Positions 54,478 through 62,785 of a stretch of 64,000 nt of DNA are shown here, in pieces. This DNA is from Rhizobium sp. NXC24 (GTDB taxonomy: Bacteria; Pseudomonadota; Alphaproteobacteria; Rhizobiales; Rhizobiaceae). How positions within the stretch are numbered: the first letter of the stretch is position 1; each line of letters opens with the position of its first letter. Where the stretch lies: positions 425,087-489,086 of the forward strand of contig NZ_CP024313.1 in NCBI RefSeq assembly GCF_002944315.1. Direction: 5' to 3'. Made by a program: the position numbers and the translations under genes. Under the pieces are notes generated by a model that did not search any database, was not told the DNA's origin, and worked only from the letters and a program-made list of their open reading frames with translations.

Positions 54478-55281
54478 TTACCACTCGACTTTCATCTTTT
54501 CGCCGCCGGAGGTGGAAGGGGCAGTCCCGCTGAAGAATTTCTCACGTCGCGCCTGCGCAAGGTCCTTGTCGGTCTGTTCGGTCTGAAACCAGGTTCCCAT
54601 CATAGTCATTTGCTGTGAGACAAGGGCGCGAAGCTTCTGCATCTGCGCAATCTGTTGCGCAGCGATCTCGTGCCCAACCTGCAGAGCCTTCATCTGCCCG
54701 TCGGCGGTCTCAGACATCGACCTCAGTGAGGCCATCGTGCCTTCCTCATTGTCGAACTGTTCGGCCGTGAGGCTTGCCGCCTTTAACGTGCTTGCGATCG
54801 TATCCCGGTTGGTATCCGACCAGGACTGATATGCAGTTGAGAAAGAAGCATTGTCTGGCAAGTTGGTCTTGAGGCTTGAGTAGCTCTGAAAACGTTGTTG
54901 CAGCACATCATCCGCATTGCCCATGGAAAACGAGATGCTCTGCCCCCCATCGACGATGCTGCGTAATTGGTTGAGATCGCTTTCGACCTGCCCCCACATA
55001 TGCGACGGAAGCGTCGCCGTGTTCTGGAGGAGGTTTTGGTAGATATTCAGCTGCGTTTCGATCTGTTGTGCGAGCTGGCTTATCTGGGTGAGCTGGTTCT
55101 GGATCTGCTCGCCGGACTTCCCGACCAAAGCGACCAGCTCGCCATTATTGAGGACCTGCGTCCACTCGGTGGCGGCACCCGTGGCAGTTCCAGCATTTGC
55201 GGGCACGACCGCGCCGGCCATCAATGCGACAGCCGCCAGGCCAGCGAGCAATCTATTCGAGGTTGAGCAGCGCTGCGGCAT
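54478..55281 (-). CDS. trbJ: Conjugal transfer protein TrbJ (VirB5-like)
   Basis: 267 residues. The ATG at 55281 (AGGAG upstream) overlaps trbE by 29 bases and opens a signal peptide (LLAGLAAVALMAGAVVPANA). Helical body with EQIQNQLTQISQLAQQIETQ and a repeat-rich end. Pilus-tip or pore accessory protein. Confidence 0.92.
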   Translation of the reverse strand: MPQRCSTSNRLLAGLAAVALMAGAVVPANAGTATGAATEWTQVLNNGELVALVGKSGEQIQNQLTQISQLAQQIETQLNIYQNLLQNTATLPSHMWGQVESDLNQLRSIVDGGQSISFSMGNADDVLQQRFQSYSSLKTNLPDNASFSTAYQSWSDTNRDTIASTLKAASLTAEQFDNEEGTMASLRSMSETADGQMKALQVGHEIAAQQIAQMQKLRALVSQQMTMMGTWFQTEQTDKDLAQARREKFFSGTAPSTSGGEKMKVEW

Positions 55282-57709
55282 CGTGAACTCCTCTCGTTCG
55301 TAGCCAGTGGATCGGCCAGTCGCGGCCGTGTTTGGAACTGAGCGTGCGGATGCGCTTCAGGTCCTCCTTGCCGGATGCGCCAACGAAACTGAGCGCCACG
55401 GGGCCGAGCGACATGTCGAAGAGCCGCCGGCCCTCAGGGGTGGCGACGTAATATTCTCGCTTAGGAATCGCATTCGAAACGATCTCGATCTGTGTCTCGT
55501 TGAAGCCGATCCGCTCATAGAACTCGCGCGTCCCAGGCTCACCTGCGGCGCCGTTCGGCAGGCAGATTTTCGTGGGACAGGATTCCTTCAACACGTCGAT
55601 GATCCCGGAACGCTCAGCATCCGAGATTGACTGAGTGGCGAGCACAACGGCGCAATTTAGTCTACGAAGCACCTTCAACCATTCCCGGATTTTGTCGCGA
55701 AATTTCGGATGCCCAAGTGGCACCCATCCTTCGTCGAGGATGATCAGGCTCGGCGACCCATCCAACCGCTTCTCAATGCGACGGAAAAGGTAGGTCAGGA
55801 CTGGCACGAGATTTCGCTCGCCCATATTCATCAGCTGCTCGATCTCGAAGGTCTGAAAGGCACCGAGCGAGAGGCCGTCCTCCTCGGCATCGAGCAGTTG
55901 ACCCATTGGACCGTCGACCGTGTAGTGATGGAGCGCGTCCTTGATCTCGCGCATCTGTACGCCGCTCACAAAGTCCGAGAGAGATCGACCCGGTGCACTG
56001 GCCATCAAGCCAATCTGGCGAGAGATCGCATTGCGGTGGTCCGGAGTGATGGTCACGCCCTGCAGCGCGATCAACATCTCGATCCATTCCGCGGCCCAGG
56101 CGCGATCTACATCACTGGAGAGGTCCGATAGCGGGCAAAAGGCCAGCGCCTTTTCCGCTTTTTGCGTGTCTCCGCCAATCTCGTAGTGATCGCCGCCGGC
56201 AGCAAGCGTCAGCGGCAGAAGGGAATTGCCCTTGTCGAAGGCAAATATCTGCGCGCGTTCATAGCGCCGGAATTGCGCCGCTATCAACGCTAAGAGCGTC
56301 GACTTGCCCGATCCAGTCGGTCCGAAGATCAGGGTATGACCGACGTCATCGACATGGAGGTTGAGCCGGAACGGTGTCGAGCCGCTCGCCACCTGCATCA
56401 GCGGCGGCGAACTCGGCGGATAAAATGGGCAGGGGGCGACGGGGTGGCCCGACCAGACTGAATTGAGCGGGATGAGATCGGCAAGATTGCTGGTGTTGAT
56501 CAGTGGCTCCCGCACATTGCAATACCAATTGCCCGGCAGACTTCCGAGAAATGCGTCCGTCGCGTTGAGTGTTTCGATCCGTGCTCCGAAACCCTCGGCC
56601 TGAACCAGCCGGCGAATGGCCTCTGCCTTTTCCTGTAATGCTTTGCGATCGAGATCGAAGAGAACGACGACGGGCGTGTAGTAGCCGTATGCGACCAACT
56701 GCGACGAAGCCCGGGCGATGGCGTCTTCCGTCTCGGCCACCATGGTCATGGCGTCCTGATCGACCGAACGGCTCTGCGTCTGAAAAAGCTGATCGAAGAA
56801 TGGGCGCACCTTCTGCTGCCATTTCTTGCGGGTCCGCTCCAGTTTCTGTCTGGCCTCCTGCGCGTCGAGGAAAATGAAGCGCGAAGACCAGCGATAGGTC
56901 AGCGGCATAAGATCGAGGCTGTTCAAGATCCCCGGCCAGCTCTCAGCCGGCAGGCCGTCGATCGCGACGACACCAAGGAAGCGGCTTTCAATCTTTGGGG
57001 TTAGTCCATGCTCGAGCTCGGCCGTCGCGATCCAGTCGAGATACATGGGCGCATCCGGCAGCCGGATCGGATGGTTGTCACCAGTGATGCAGAAGCGAAC
57101 GAATTGCAGCAGTTCGTCGTAGCGGGCAACCCGCACCCCTCCCCTCTCGACAGCCTCCCGCGTTTCCATGCGACGGATCGAAAGCGTGTTGGCGAAATAC
57201 TGCTCAATCTCGCGGACCGCATTCTTGAAAAAGAACAGCACCGTGTCGGCATAGGTCTTCTTGCGGCTCTCCTCGTCCGAGTAGATGTATTTGCTGAGCG
57301 CCGTTTTTTTGGATTCGAGCGGTCGATAGGTCAGGATCAGCGCGTGTTTACTCTCGAAATGCCCCTGTTCGCGCGCGAAATGCGCACGCCGCTCGGCGTC
57401 GATCGCGCGCGTGACCGCGTCGGGAAAGTGGCAACGATCGTCCGACGGATAGTCGAATGTCGGAATGCGCACGGCTTCGACCTGGATCATCCAGCCGCTT
57501 CCGAGACGCGAGAGGATTGTATTGATATGGCGCGACAGTTCGTTGCGCTCGAGGGCCGTGGCGCTTTCTGAATCCGGTCCCGCAAAATACCAGCCGGCCA
57601 TCAGGCTTCCGTCTTTCAACAGGAGAACACCATTGTCGACGAGGCCGGCATAGGGGACGAGATCCGCAAAGGATGGGTCGGTGGCCCGGAAGCGTTTGAG
57701 AGCGACCAT
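55253..57709 (-). CDS. trbE: Conjugal transfer ATPase TrbE (VirB4)
   Basis: 818 residues. N-terminal CagE/VirB4 domain (DPSFADLVPYAGLVDNGVLL), Walker A FGPTGSGKSTLLAL near residue 460, and Walker B LIILDEGWVPLGHPKF near 655, then ATQSISDAERSG. Powers pilus assembly and substrate transfer. Full length for the family. Confidence 0.95.
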   Translation of the reverse strand: MVALKRFRATDPSFADLVPYAGLVDNGVLLLKDGSLMAGWYFAGPDSESATALERNELSRHINTILSRLGSGWMIQVEAVRIPTFDYPSDDRCHFPDAVTRAIDAERRAHFAREQGHFESKHALILTYRPLESKKTALSKYIYSDEESRKKTYADTVLFFFKNAVREIEQYFANTLSIRRMETREAVERGGVRVARYDELLQFVRFCITGDNHPIRLPDAPMYLDWIATAELEHGLTPKIESRFLGVVAIDGLPAESWPGILNSLDLMPLTYRWSSRFIFLDAQEARQKLERTRKKWQQKVRPFFDQLFQTQSRSVDQDAMTMVAETEDAIARASSQLVAYGYYTPVVVLFDLDRKALQEKAEAIRRLVQAEGFGARIETLNATDAFLGSLPGNWYCNVREPLINTSNLADLIPLNSVWSGHPVAPCPFYPPSSPPLMQVASGSTPFRLNLHVDDVGHTLIFGPTGSGKSTLLALIAAQFRRYERAQIFAFDKGNSLLPLTLAAGGDHYEIGGDTQKAEKALAFCPLSDLSSDVDRAWAAEWIEMLIALQGVTITPDHRNAISRQIGLMASAPGRSLSDFVSGVQMREIKDALHHYTVDGPMGQLLDAEEDGLSLGAFQTFEIEQLMNMGERNLVPVLTYLFRRIEKRLDGSPSLIILDEGWVPLGHPKFRDKIREWLKVLRRLNCAVVLATQSISDAERSGIIDVLKESCPTKICLPNGAAGEPGTREFYERIGFNETQIEIVSNAIPKREYYVATPEGRRLFDMSLGPVALSFVGASGKEDLKRIRTLSSKHGRDWPIHWLRTRGVHDAAALLNLE

Positions 57710-57718
57710 GCCTTCCTC

Positions 57719-58018
57719 TCAATACCGGCGCCACGGCGAGGAGGTCGCCTTGTAGTAATGCTTGTACGAGATATGGCGGACATAGACCTGTCGCATGAGC
57801 GGATCGGCCTTTGCCATCATCCTCAGGAGCCCGACGACGACGATCCAGACGGCAACGCCGAAGAGCGCCGAATAGATGGTGAGGACGACGAAGATGAGGA
57901 TGGCTGCGGCCAGGCCGGTGATCAGCACCAGTTCCCGGTCCGCGCCCACCAGAAGGTTGGGGCGCGACAGCGCGCGGTGGATGCGGTTCCGCTGCAGACC
58001 GGACGCGGACTCAGCCAT
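57719..58018 (-). CDS. trbD: Conjugal transfer protein TrbD (VirB3-like)
   Basis: 99 residues. [20 protein letters not shown], then a paired membrane hairpin ([40 protein letters not shown]). Overlaps trbC by 8 bases. Confidence 0.92.
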   Translation of the reverse strand: MAESASGLQRNRIHRALSRPNLLVGADRELVLITGLAAAILIFVVLTIYSALFGVAVWIVVVGLLRMMAKADPLMRQVYVRHISYKHYYKATSSPWRRY

Positions 58019-58394
58019 TTGTCACTCCTGCGCTTTGCAAGCCGTCCGAGGCGATCAGGTCCTTCGTCAGGCCTATTGAAGCTCCAGTCGCGCCGAACAG
58101 GCCCACGATGGTCGTGGCACCGAGCAGAATGCCGGCGACGAGAACCACGTATACAAGTCGCCGCGCGAAGTCGTTCAGCTCCCCACCAAATATGAGCATG
58201 CCGCCGGCTATGGCGACAGCCGCAAGTGCGATGTATCCTGCGACAGGCCCGGTGATCGACTCTTGAATTTGCTGCAGTGGTCCTTCCCAGGGCAGTCCGC
58301 CACCGCCCGAACTGGCGAGTGCCGGATCAAACGAAGCGAGAATTGTCGTCAGGACATAGAATGTGACCTTGGCGAGCGAAGGCTTACGCGACAT
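58011..58394 (-). CDS. trbC: Conjugative pilin TrbC (VirB2-like)
   Basis: 127 residues from the ATG at 58394. Signal peptide, then two membrane helices ([40 protein letters not shown]). Major pilin precursor, substrate of TraF. Overlaps trbB and trbD. Confidence 0.92.
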   Translation of the reverse strand: MSRKPSLAKVTFYVLTTILASFDPALASSGGGGLPWEGPLQQIQESITGPVAGYIALAAVAIAGGMLIFGGELNDFARRLVYVVLVAGILLGATTIVGLFGATGASIGLTKDLIASDGLQSAGVTNG

Positions 58395-59361
58395 GTCGGG
58401 CCTCCTCTTCTTCATCGAGTTGGTCTGAACCGATCTCGTATCGGCCCTCCGCGAACCGTTCGATGTGGATGACGTCTCGAACCCGCCGCCCGTGCGGTGT
58501 CCGTTCAATGGAGATGATGAGGTCGACTGCGTCACCGATAACCTCGTGCATCGGCTGCTGGCTTGCTTCTGCGGTCAGTTGTTCAAGGCGGCGGAGCGCC
58601 GACATGGCGGTGTTCGAGTGAATTGTCGCGATGCCTCCTGGATGACCGGTGTTCCACGCCTTCAGCAGGGTCAACGCGGCACCGTCGCGGACTTCGCCGA
58701 CGACAATCCTATCGGGGCGCAGTCGCATCGTGCTCTTCAGCAGTCGCGCCATATCAACGGTATCGCTGGTATGCAGTAGAACGGCGTTCTCGGCCGAACA
58801 ATGAATTTCGGCGGTGTCTTCGAGGATCACCAAACGGTCTTCGGGGGTGAATCTGACGATCTCATCGATCAACGCGTTCGCAAGCGTCGTTTTGCCAGAA
58901 CCGGCGCCTCCGGATACAATGATGTTTCGCCTTTTGGAAATTGCTTTTCGGATCATCAAGGCGTGGTATCCCGTCAGCGCGCCTGACCGCACATATTCTT
59001 CGAGCGGAATTAGGCGTGGGGCACGGCGGCGGATCGTAAAGGCTGGCTTGGCGACCGCTGGTGGTAAAAGGCCCTCGAAGCGGTGCCCACCTATCGGGAG
59101 CTCGCCGGAGATGATGGGTTGCTTCGTGTCTACCTGGGATTGAAGGAAATGCGCCACAATTCCGATCACCGTTTCCGCCGCGACGGGCGACATTTCGCCG
59201 GCCGCCGTAACGCCGTGAGTGAGGCGCTCAATAAAGAGCTTTCCGTCCGGATTGAGCATTATTTCGATCACATCCACGTCTCCCAGTGCGGCGCACAGCG
59301 TATGGCCGAGCGCGTTTTGAAGTTTGCAGACAAGCCGGTGGTGAGAGCGGAGCTGGTTCAC
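58384..59361 (-). CDS. trbB: Conjugal transfer ATPase TrbB (VirB11)
   Basis: 325 residues. Walker [17 protein letters not shown] near residue 150, Asp box [11 protein letters not shown], Walker B-like [20 protein letters not shown] and the His box [17 protein letters not shown]. Hexameric traffic ATPase. Coupled to traI by a four-base overlap. Confidence 0.95.
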   Translation of the reverse strand: MNQLRSHHRLVCKLQNALGHTLCAALGDVDVIEIMLNPDGKLFIERLTHGVTAAGEMSPVAAETVIGIVAHFLQSQVDTKQPIISGELPIGGHRFEGLLPPAVAKPAFTIRRRAPRLIPLEEYVRSGALTGYHALMIRKAISKRRNIIVSGGAGSGKTTLANALIDEIVRFTPEDRLVILEDTAEIHCSAENAVLLHTSDTVDMARLLKSTMRLRPDRIVVGEVRDGAALTLLKAWNTGHPGGIATIHSNTAMSALRRLEQLTAEASQQPMHEVIGDAVDLIISIERTPHGRRVRDVIHIERFAEGRYEIGSDQLDEEEEARHVA

Positions 59362-59996
59362 GGACCTCTCCTTTTCCGCTGCCCATCTGGGGAGAAGAAT
59401 TCAGAACGGTAATTGGATGGACGAAGCCTGAGGAATGTCTCGGCGTTCACCGGCAAGGTGCCCGCGACGGCAATTGTGTTGCCAACGTTCTTGGGTTCGC
59501 CCAATCGCGACAGGTGCCATCCAACGCGCGCAAGGATCCGCTCGAATCGAAGATCGGTCACCGTGACGAGCTCCGTGTATTCATTTGCGATGCACCATTC
59601 GATGATGCCCGCGAACATGGTCAAAGTGGCCTCGTGGACGAGACCCCCTCCGCGAAGATCGACCAAGGTGGTGTCCACGCAAAAGCGGGAGCTTTCGATC
59701 ATACATGGATGGGCGTTTAGGTGTCCGTGCGTTAGCAGTGACGAAAAGACATGCGTCACCATCGTCGGACCCATGGCCGGCAAGAGCCTAGCGCATCCTG
59801 CCACACGAGCGCCGTCCGATACGGCGAGTATGTAAGTAGGCTGGAGAGCGTCGAAGGCGTCCGCTTCCCGGCCGTCAATAACACCGACCTCCCAACCCAA
59901 CCGATTTGAAAACACCTGAGCTCGAAGTCGATGATGTGCTTCGAGAAGGTGTTGTGCGGGAAGCCCCTGTCTTGTCGATATCGCAACAACCTTCAT
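59358..59996 (-). CDS. traI: Acyl-homoserine-lactone synthase TraI (LuxI family)
   Basis: 212 residues. LLEAHHRLRAQVFSNRLGWE, PTYILAVSDGARVAGCARLL, MIESSRFCVDT, ELVTVTDLRFERILARVGWH fit LuxI proteins. First gene of the trb operon, as in Ti plasmids. It makes the signal for TraR, giving positive feedback. Confidence 0.93.
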   Translation of the reverse strand: MKVVAISTRQGLPAQHLLEAHHRLRAQVFSNRLGWEVGVIDGREADAFDALQPTYILAVSDGARVAGCARLLPAMGPTMVTHVFSSLLTHGHLNAHPCMIESSRFCVDTTLVDLRGGGLVHEATLTMFAGIIEWCIANEYTELVTVTDLRFERILARVGWHLSRLGEPKNVGNTIAVAGTLPVNAETFLRLRPSNYRSEFFSPDGQRKRRGP

Positions 59997-60057
59997 GCTG
60001 ATCTCCGTCGTTTAAATTTATCGACAAAGAGCAGCACGGATTAGAACGGCGGGGCAG

Positions 60058-60073
60058 TTGTAGAATCCTACAA
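60058..60073. promoter_or_regulatory. Candidate tra box upstream of traI
   Basis: TTGTAGAATCCTACAA: perfect six-base inverted arms around AATC. It ends 62 bases before the traI start, a normal place for a TraR-activated promoter. The sequence differs from the Agrobacterium tra box, so binding by this TraR is inferred. Confidence 0.55.
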
Positions 60074-60142
60074 GGTATTTCGGTGAGTCGCGCGGTTTTG
60101 GGCGAGAACGCACTGATCTGATCTCGCGTGTTATCCCCTTAG

Positions 60143-60158
60143 TTGTAGGAATCACCAG
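60143..60158. promoter_or_regulatory. Second TTGTAG site between traI and repA
   Basis: TTGTAGGAATCACCAG, sharing the left arm and spacing of the site at 60058 and the weak right arm of the one near oriT. It might serve traI, or repA on the other side. Confidence 0.35.
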
Positions 60159-60316
60159 TGAACAAATAAGCAACGAAAGTTGCATCGCGGGACTGTAACA
60201 GATTGGATTCGCAAGGGAAACACCGACAGCGGCGTTAACCATAGGTCAAAGGGCCTCCCGCCTATTAACAGTTTATTAGCCGCATTTTCCTTGCCGGCCC
60301 GGGAGAATCGGACATA

Positions 60317-60355
60317 ATAACGGTTCAGTGGCATTATCGGGCCGAAAACCGTTAT
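60317..60355. promoter_or_regulatory. Inverted repeat before repA, candidate RepA operator
   Basis: ATAACGGTT (60317-60325) and AACCGTTAT (60347-60355) pair perfectly over nine bases with a 21-base centre, ending 18 bases before the repA ATG. RepA of repABC plasmids represses its own operon from such sites. An internal near-repeat, ATTATCGG, lies in the centre. Confidence 0.6.
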
Positions 60356-60372
60356 CTGAAAGATTTCTGACA

Positions 60373-61593
60373 ATGAACGCTAATTCGATGGCTTCGCTTA
60401 AGATGCCGATGCACTTTGAAGATCAAATCCTTGAACAGGGTGATTTGATTTCGAAAAAGCTGCACCTACTTAGCGTACAACGATTCCCGCCGAACGCGAA
60501 AAAGACATTGCGAAGCTTCTCGCTGGCAGAGGTCGCGACCTATGTCGGCGTATCGCAAAGCACACTGAAAAAGCTGCATCTGGAGGGAAAGGGCCCCTCC
60601 CCTCAAACCTCGTCCTCGGGCCGTCGCTCCTATACCGCCGAACAAATGTTGGAACTTCGCCAATATCTGGATACGCACGGTCGATCCGACAACCGCATGT
60701 ATGTTCCCCATCGGCGCGGCGGTGAAAAGCTGCAGGTGCTTGCTGTAGTCAACTTCAAGGGAGGCTCGGGGAAAACCACGACCGCTGCCCATTTGGCGCA
60801 GTACCTGGCATTGACCGGGCATCGCGTCCTCGCGGTAGACCTCGACCCTCAAGCATCCCTTTCGTCTCTGCACGGTTTCCAACCGGAGCTCGATCAGATT
60901 GCGTCGATCTATGACGCAATTCGCTACGATGGCGCGAGAAAGCCAATCTCGGAAATCATCCAGACCACTAATTTTCCTGGATTGGACATCGTCCCTGCAA
61001 ACCTGGATTTACAGGAGTATGAATACGACACGCCGCTCGCGATGTCTGATAAGTCTTCCAATGAAGGCAAAACGTTTTTCACCCGTATATCACGGGCTTT
61101 GGCTGAGGTCGACGATCGTTATGATGTCGTCGTCGTCGACTGTCCACCGCAGCTCGGATATTTGACGCTGACCGCACTGACCGCAGCCACAAGTGTTCTG
61201 ATAACAATCCATCCGCAGATGCTCGATGTGATGTCGATGGGTCAGTTCCTGCTGATGCTTGGTGGAATTCTAAAGCCGATCCGTGCGGCTGGTGCGGAAG
61301 TGAACCTCTCCTGGTACAGATACCTGATTACGCGCTACGAGCCGACCGATGTTCCCCAAGCCCAGATGGTCGGCTTTATGTCCACGATGTTCCACGAGTT
61401 CATACTAAAGAACCAGATGGTGAAGTCGACGGCGGTTTCGGATGCCGGGATTACCAAGCAAACTCTGTACGAAGTTGATCGGGCATCCATGAACAGAGGC
61501 ACGTATGACCGTGCGATGGAATCGTTGGATGCAGTGAATGCTGAGATTGCCGGCCTCGTTCACGAATCATGGGGGCGCCGATTTGTCGGCTGA
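60373..61593 (+). CDS. repA: Partition ATPase RepA (ParA family)
   Basis: 406 residues from the ATG at 60373. N-terminal HTH (SLAEVATYVGVSQSTLKKLH), Walker A VVNFKGGSGKTTTAAH near residue 125, VDLDPQASLS, then VVVDCPPQLGYLTL. With RepB it segregates the plasmid and represses the operon. Full length for repABC plasmids. Confidence 0.95.
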   Translation: MNANSMASLKMPMHFEDQILEQGDLISKKLHLLSVQRFPPNAKKTLRSFSLAEVATYVGVSQSTLKKLHLEGKGPSPQTSSSGRRSYTAEQMLELRQYLDTHGRSDNRMYVPHRRGGEKLQVLAVVNFKGGSGKTTTAAHLAQYLALTGHRVLAVDLDPQASLSSLHGFQPELDQIASIYDAIRYDGARKPISEIIQTTNFPGLDIVPANLDLQEYEYDTPLAMSDKSSNEGKTFFTRISRALAEVDDRYDVVVVDCPPQLGYLTLTALTAATSVLITIHPQMLDVMSMGQFLLMLGGILKPIRAAGAEVNLSWYRYLITRYEPTDVPQAQMVGFMSTMFHEFILKNQMVKSTAVSDAGITKQTLYEVDRASMNRGTYDRAMESLDAVNAEIAGLVHESWGRRFVG

Positions 61594-61622
61594 CAAAAAC
61601 GGAATTTTTATGCGGAAAAACA

Positions 61623-61639
61623 AACAGCTAACGGCTGTT
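61623..61639. promoter_or_regulatory. Palindrome between repA and repB, candidate parS
   Basis: AACAGC (61623-61628) and GCTGTT (61634-61639) around TAACG. Ti plasmids have their RepB-binding centromere in the repA-repB gap, so this is a fair candidate. It does not fit the usual 16-base GTT-N4-GC-N4-AAC form, so confidence is low. Confidence 0.35.
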
Positions 61640-61652
61640 CGGAGCAAATGAG

Positions 61653-62624
61653 ATGGCACGGAAAAATCTGCTCGAGGGACTTGCTGATCTGCATGAAGAT
61701 AGCGCGGCACCCGCATATCCTATGCGAGGCGCAGGCAAATCTCTCGTGCGTTCGCTGGACGAGTTGGCAAAGCAAGCTGATAAATTTCTCGAAGGCGAGG
61801 CAATTATCGAACTCGATCCGGCACAAATTGAAGGCTCTTTCGTAAAGGATCGGATTTCAGACGACGACGGCGAGTATCAAGATCTGCTAGAGGCGATTCG
61901 GGTACGTGGGCAGGATACGCCTATTCTCGTGCGGCCCCACACGAAGGTCGATGGTCTTTATCAGGTCGTCTTCGGCCACAGACGGGTAAGAGCAGCAAGG
62001 GACCTCGGCAGAAAAGTCCGGGCTGTTGTCAAGGCAATCGACGATCGTTCCCATGTCATTGCTCAAGGTCAGGAAAATTCCGCGCGTGCGAATCTCTCTT
62101 TTATCGAAAGGGCGCTATTCGCCAAGCGTCTAGATGATCTTGGTTATGGCCGAGAGGTGATTTCCTTGGCATTGTCGGCGAATGCGGCTTCGATCTCGAA
62201 GATGATGACGGTGGCAGAGCGCATCTCGGCTGACGTCATAGAAAAAATCGGGTCAGCTCCCGGTGTGGGCCGAGAGCGTTGGGTAGAGCTTTCACTTCTG
62301 GTCGGAAAATTCGCCAATAGCGGCAAAGTGTCAGAAGTTTTGAGCACGGACGGCTTCGACGCATTGCCGTCTGATGAACGCTTTTCATCTCTGTACAAGG
62401 CACTCAACAGAACTGCGCGGCCTGTGAGGAAGGCGGAGGTTTCGACTCAAAAGGCGAAGTGGCAGCCCCGGGACAAGGCAGTGCAGGCTGAAATCAAGAA
62501 TACGGGCAAAGCTTTCTCGCTCTCGATGAAGGCGAAGAATGCTGGCCGTTTCGGAGAATATCTTTCCCGCAATTTGGATGCGCTCTACGAGCAATTCCTC
62601 AAGGAGGGAAGCAAAGGAGACTGA
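61653..62624 (+). CDS. repB: Partition protein RepB (ParB family)
   Basis: 323 residues. MARKNLLEGLADLHEDSAAP at the start; ParB N-terminal domain with DGEYQDLLEAIRVRGQDTPILV and VFGHRRVRAARDLG, then HTH region and ARANLSFIERALFAKRLDDL. Binds parS sites and RepA. Confidence 0.95.
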   Translation: MARKNLLEGLADLHEDSAAPAYPMRGAGKSLVRSLDELAKQADKFLEGEAIIELDPAQIEGSFVKDRISDDDGEYQDLLEAIRVRGQDTPILVRPHTKVDGLYQVVFGHRRVRAARDLGRKVRAVVKAIDDRSHVIAQGQENSARANLSFIERALFAKRLDDLGYGREVISLALSANAASISKMMTVAERISADVIEKIGSAPGVGRERWVELSLLVGKFANSGKVSEVLSTDGFDALPSDERFSSLYKALNRTARPVRKAEVSTQKAKWQPRDKAVQAEIKNTGKAFSLSMKAKNAGRFGEYLSRNLDALYEQFLKEGSKGD

Positions 62625-62633
62625 AGCCGCAAA

Positions 62634-62689
62634 AGAAAAAGGCCCCCAAACGACCAAGTCGTGGAAGCCCTTCTCGTATTCCCTAAGCA
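62634..62689 (-). ncRNA. repABC antisense RNA (ctRNA/IncA) between repB and repC
   Basis: On the - strand, TTGACA (62719-62724) and a weak -10, GATTCT (62696-62701), are 17 bases apart. About 55 bases downstream a terminator forms: GGCTTCC-ACGAC pairs with GTCGT-TT-GGGGGCC, then T5. This is the usual position, size and strand of the small RNA that limits repC expression and sets incompatibility. Confidence 0.8.
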
Positions 62690-62785
62690 AGATCGAGAAT
62701 CGCATTTCCACGAATCCCTGTCAAGAGTCGTAACCGTCGATTTGGCGGGCGGATCTCTTTTGCCTCAATTAAGGTGAGAGAAAAA

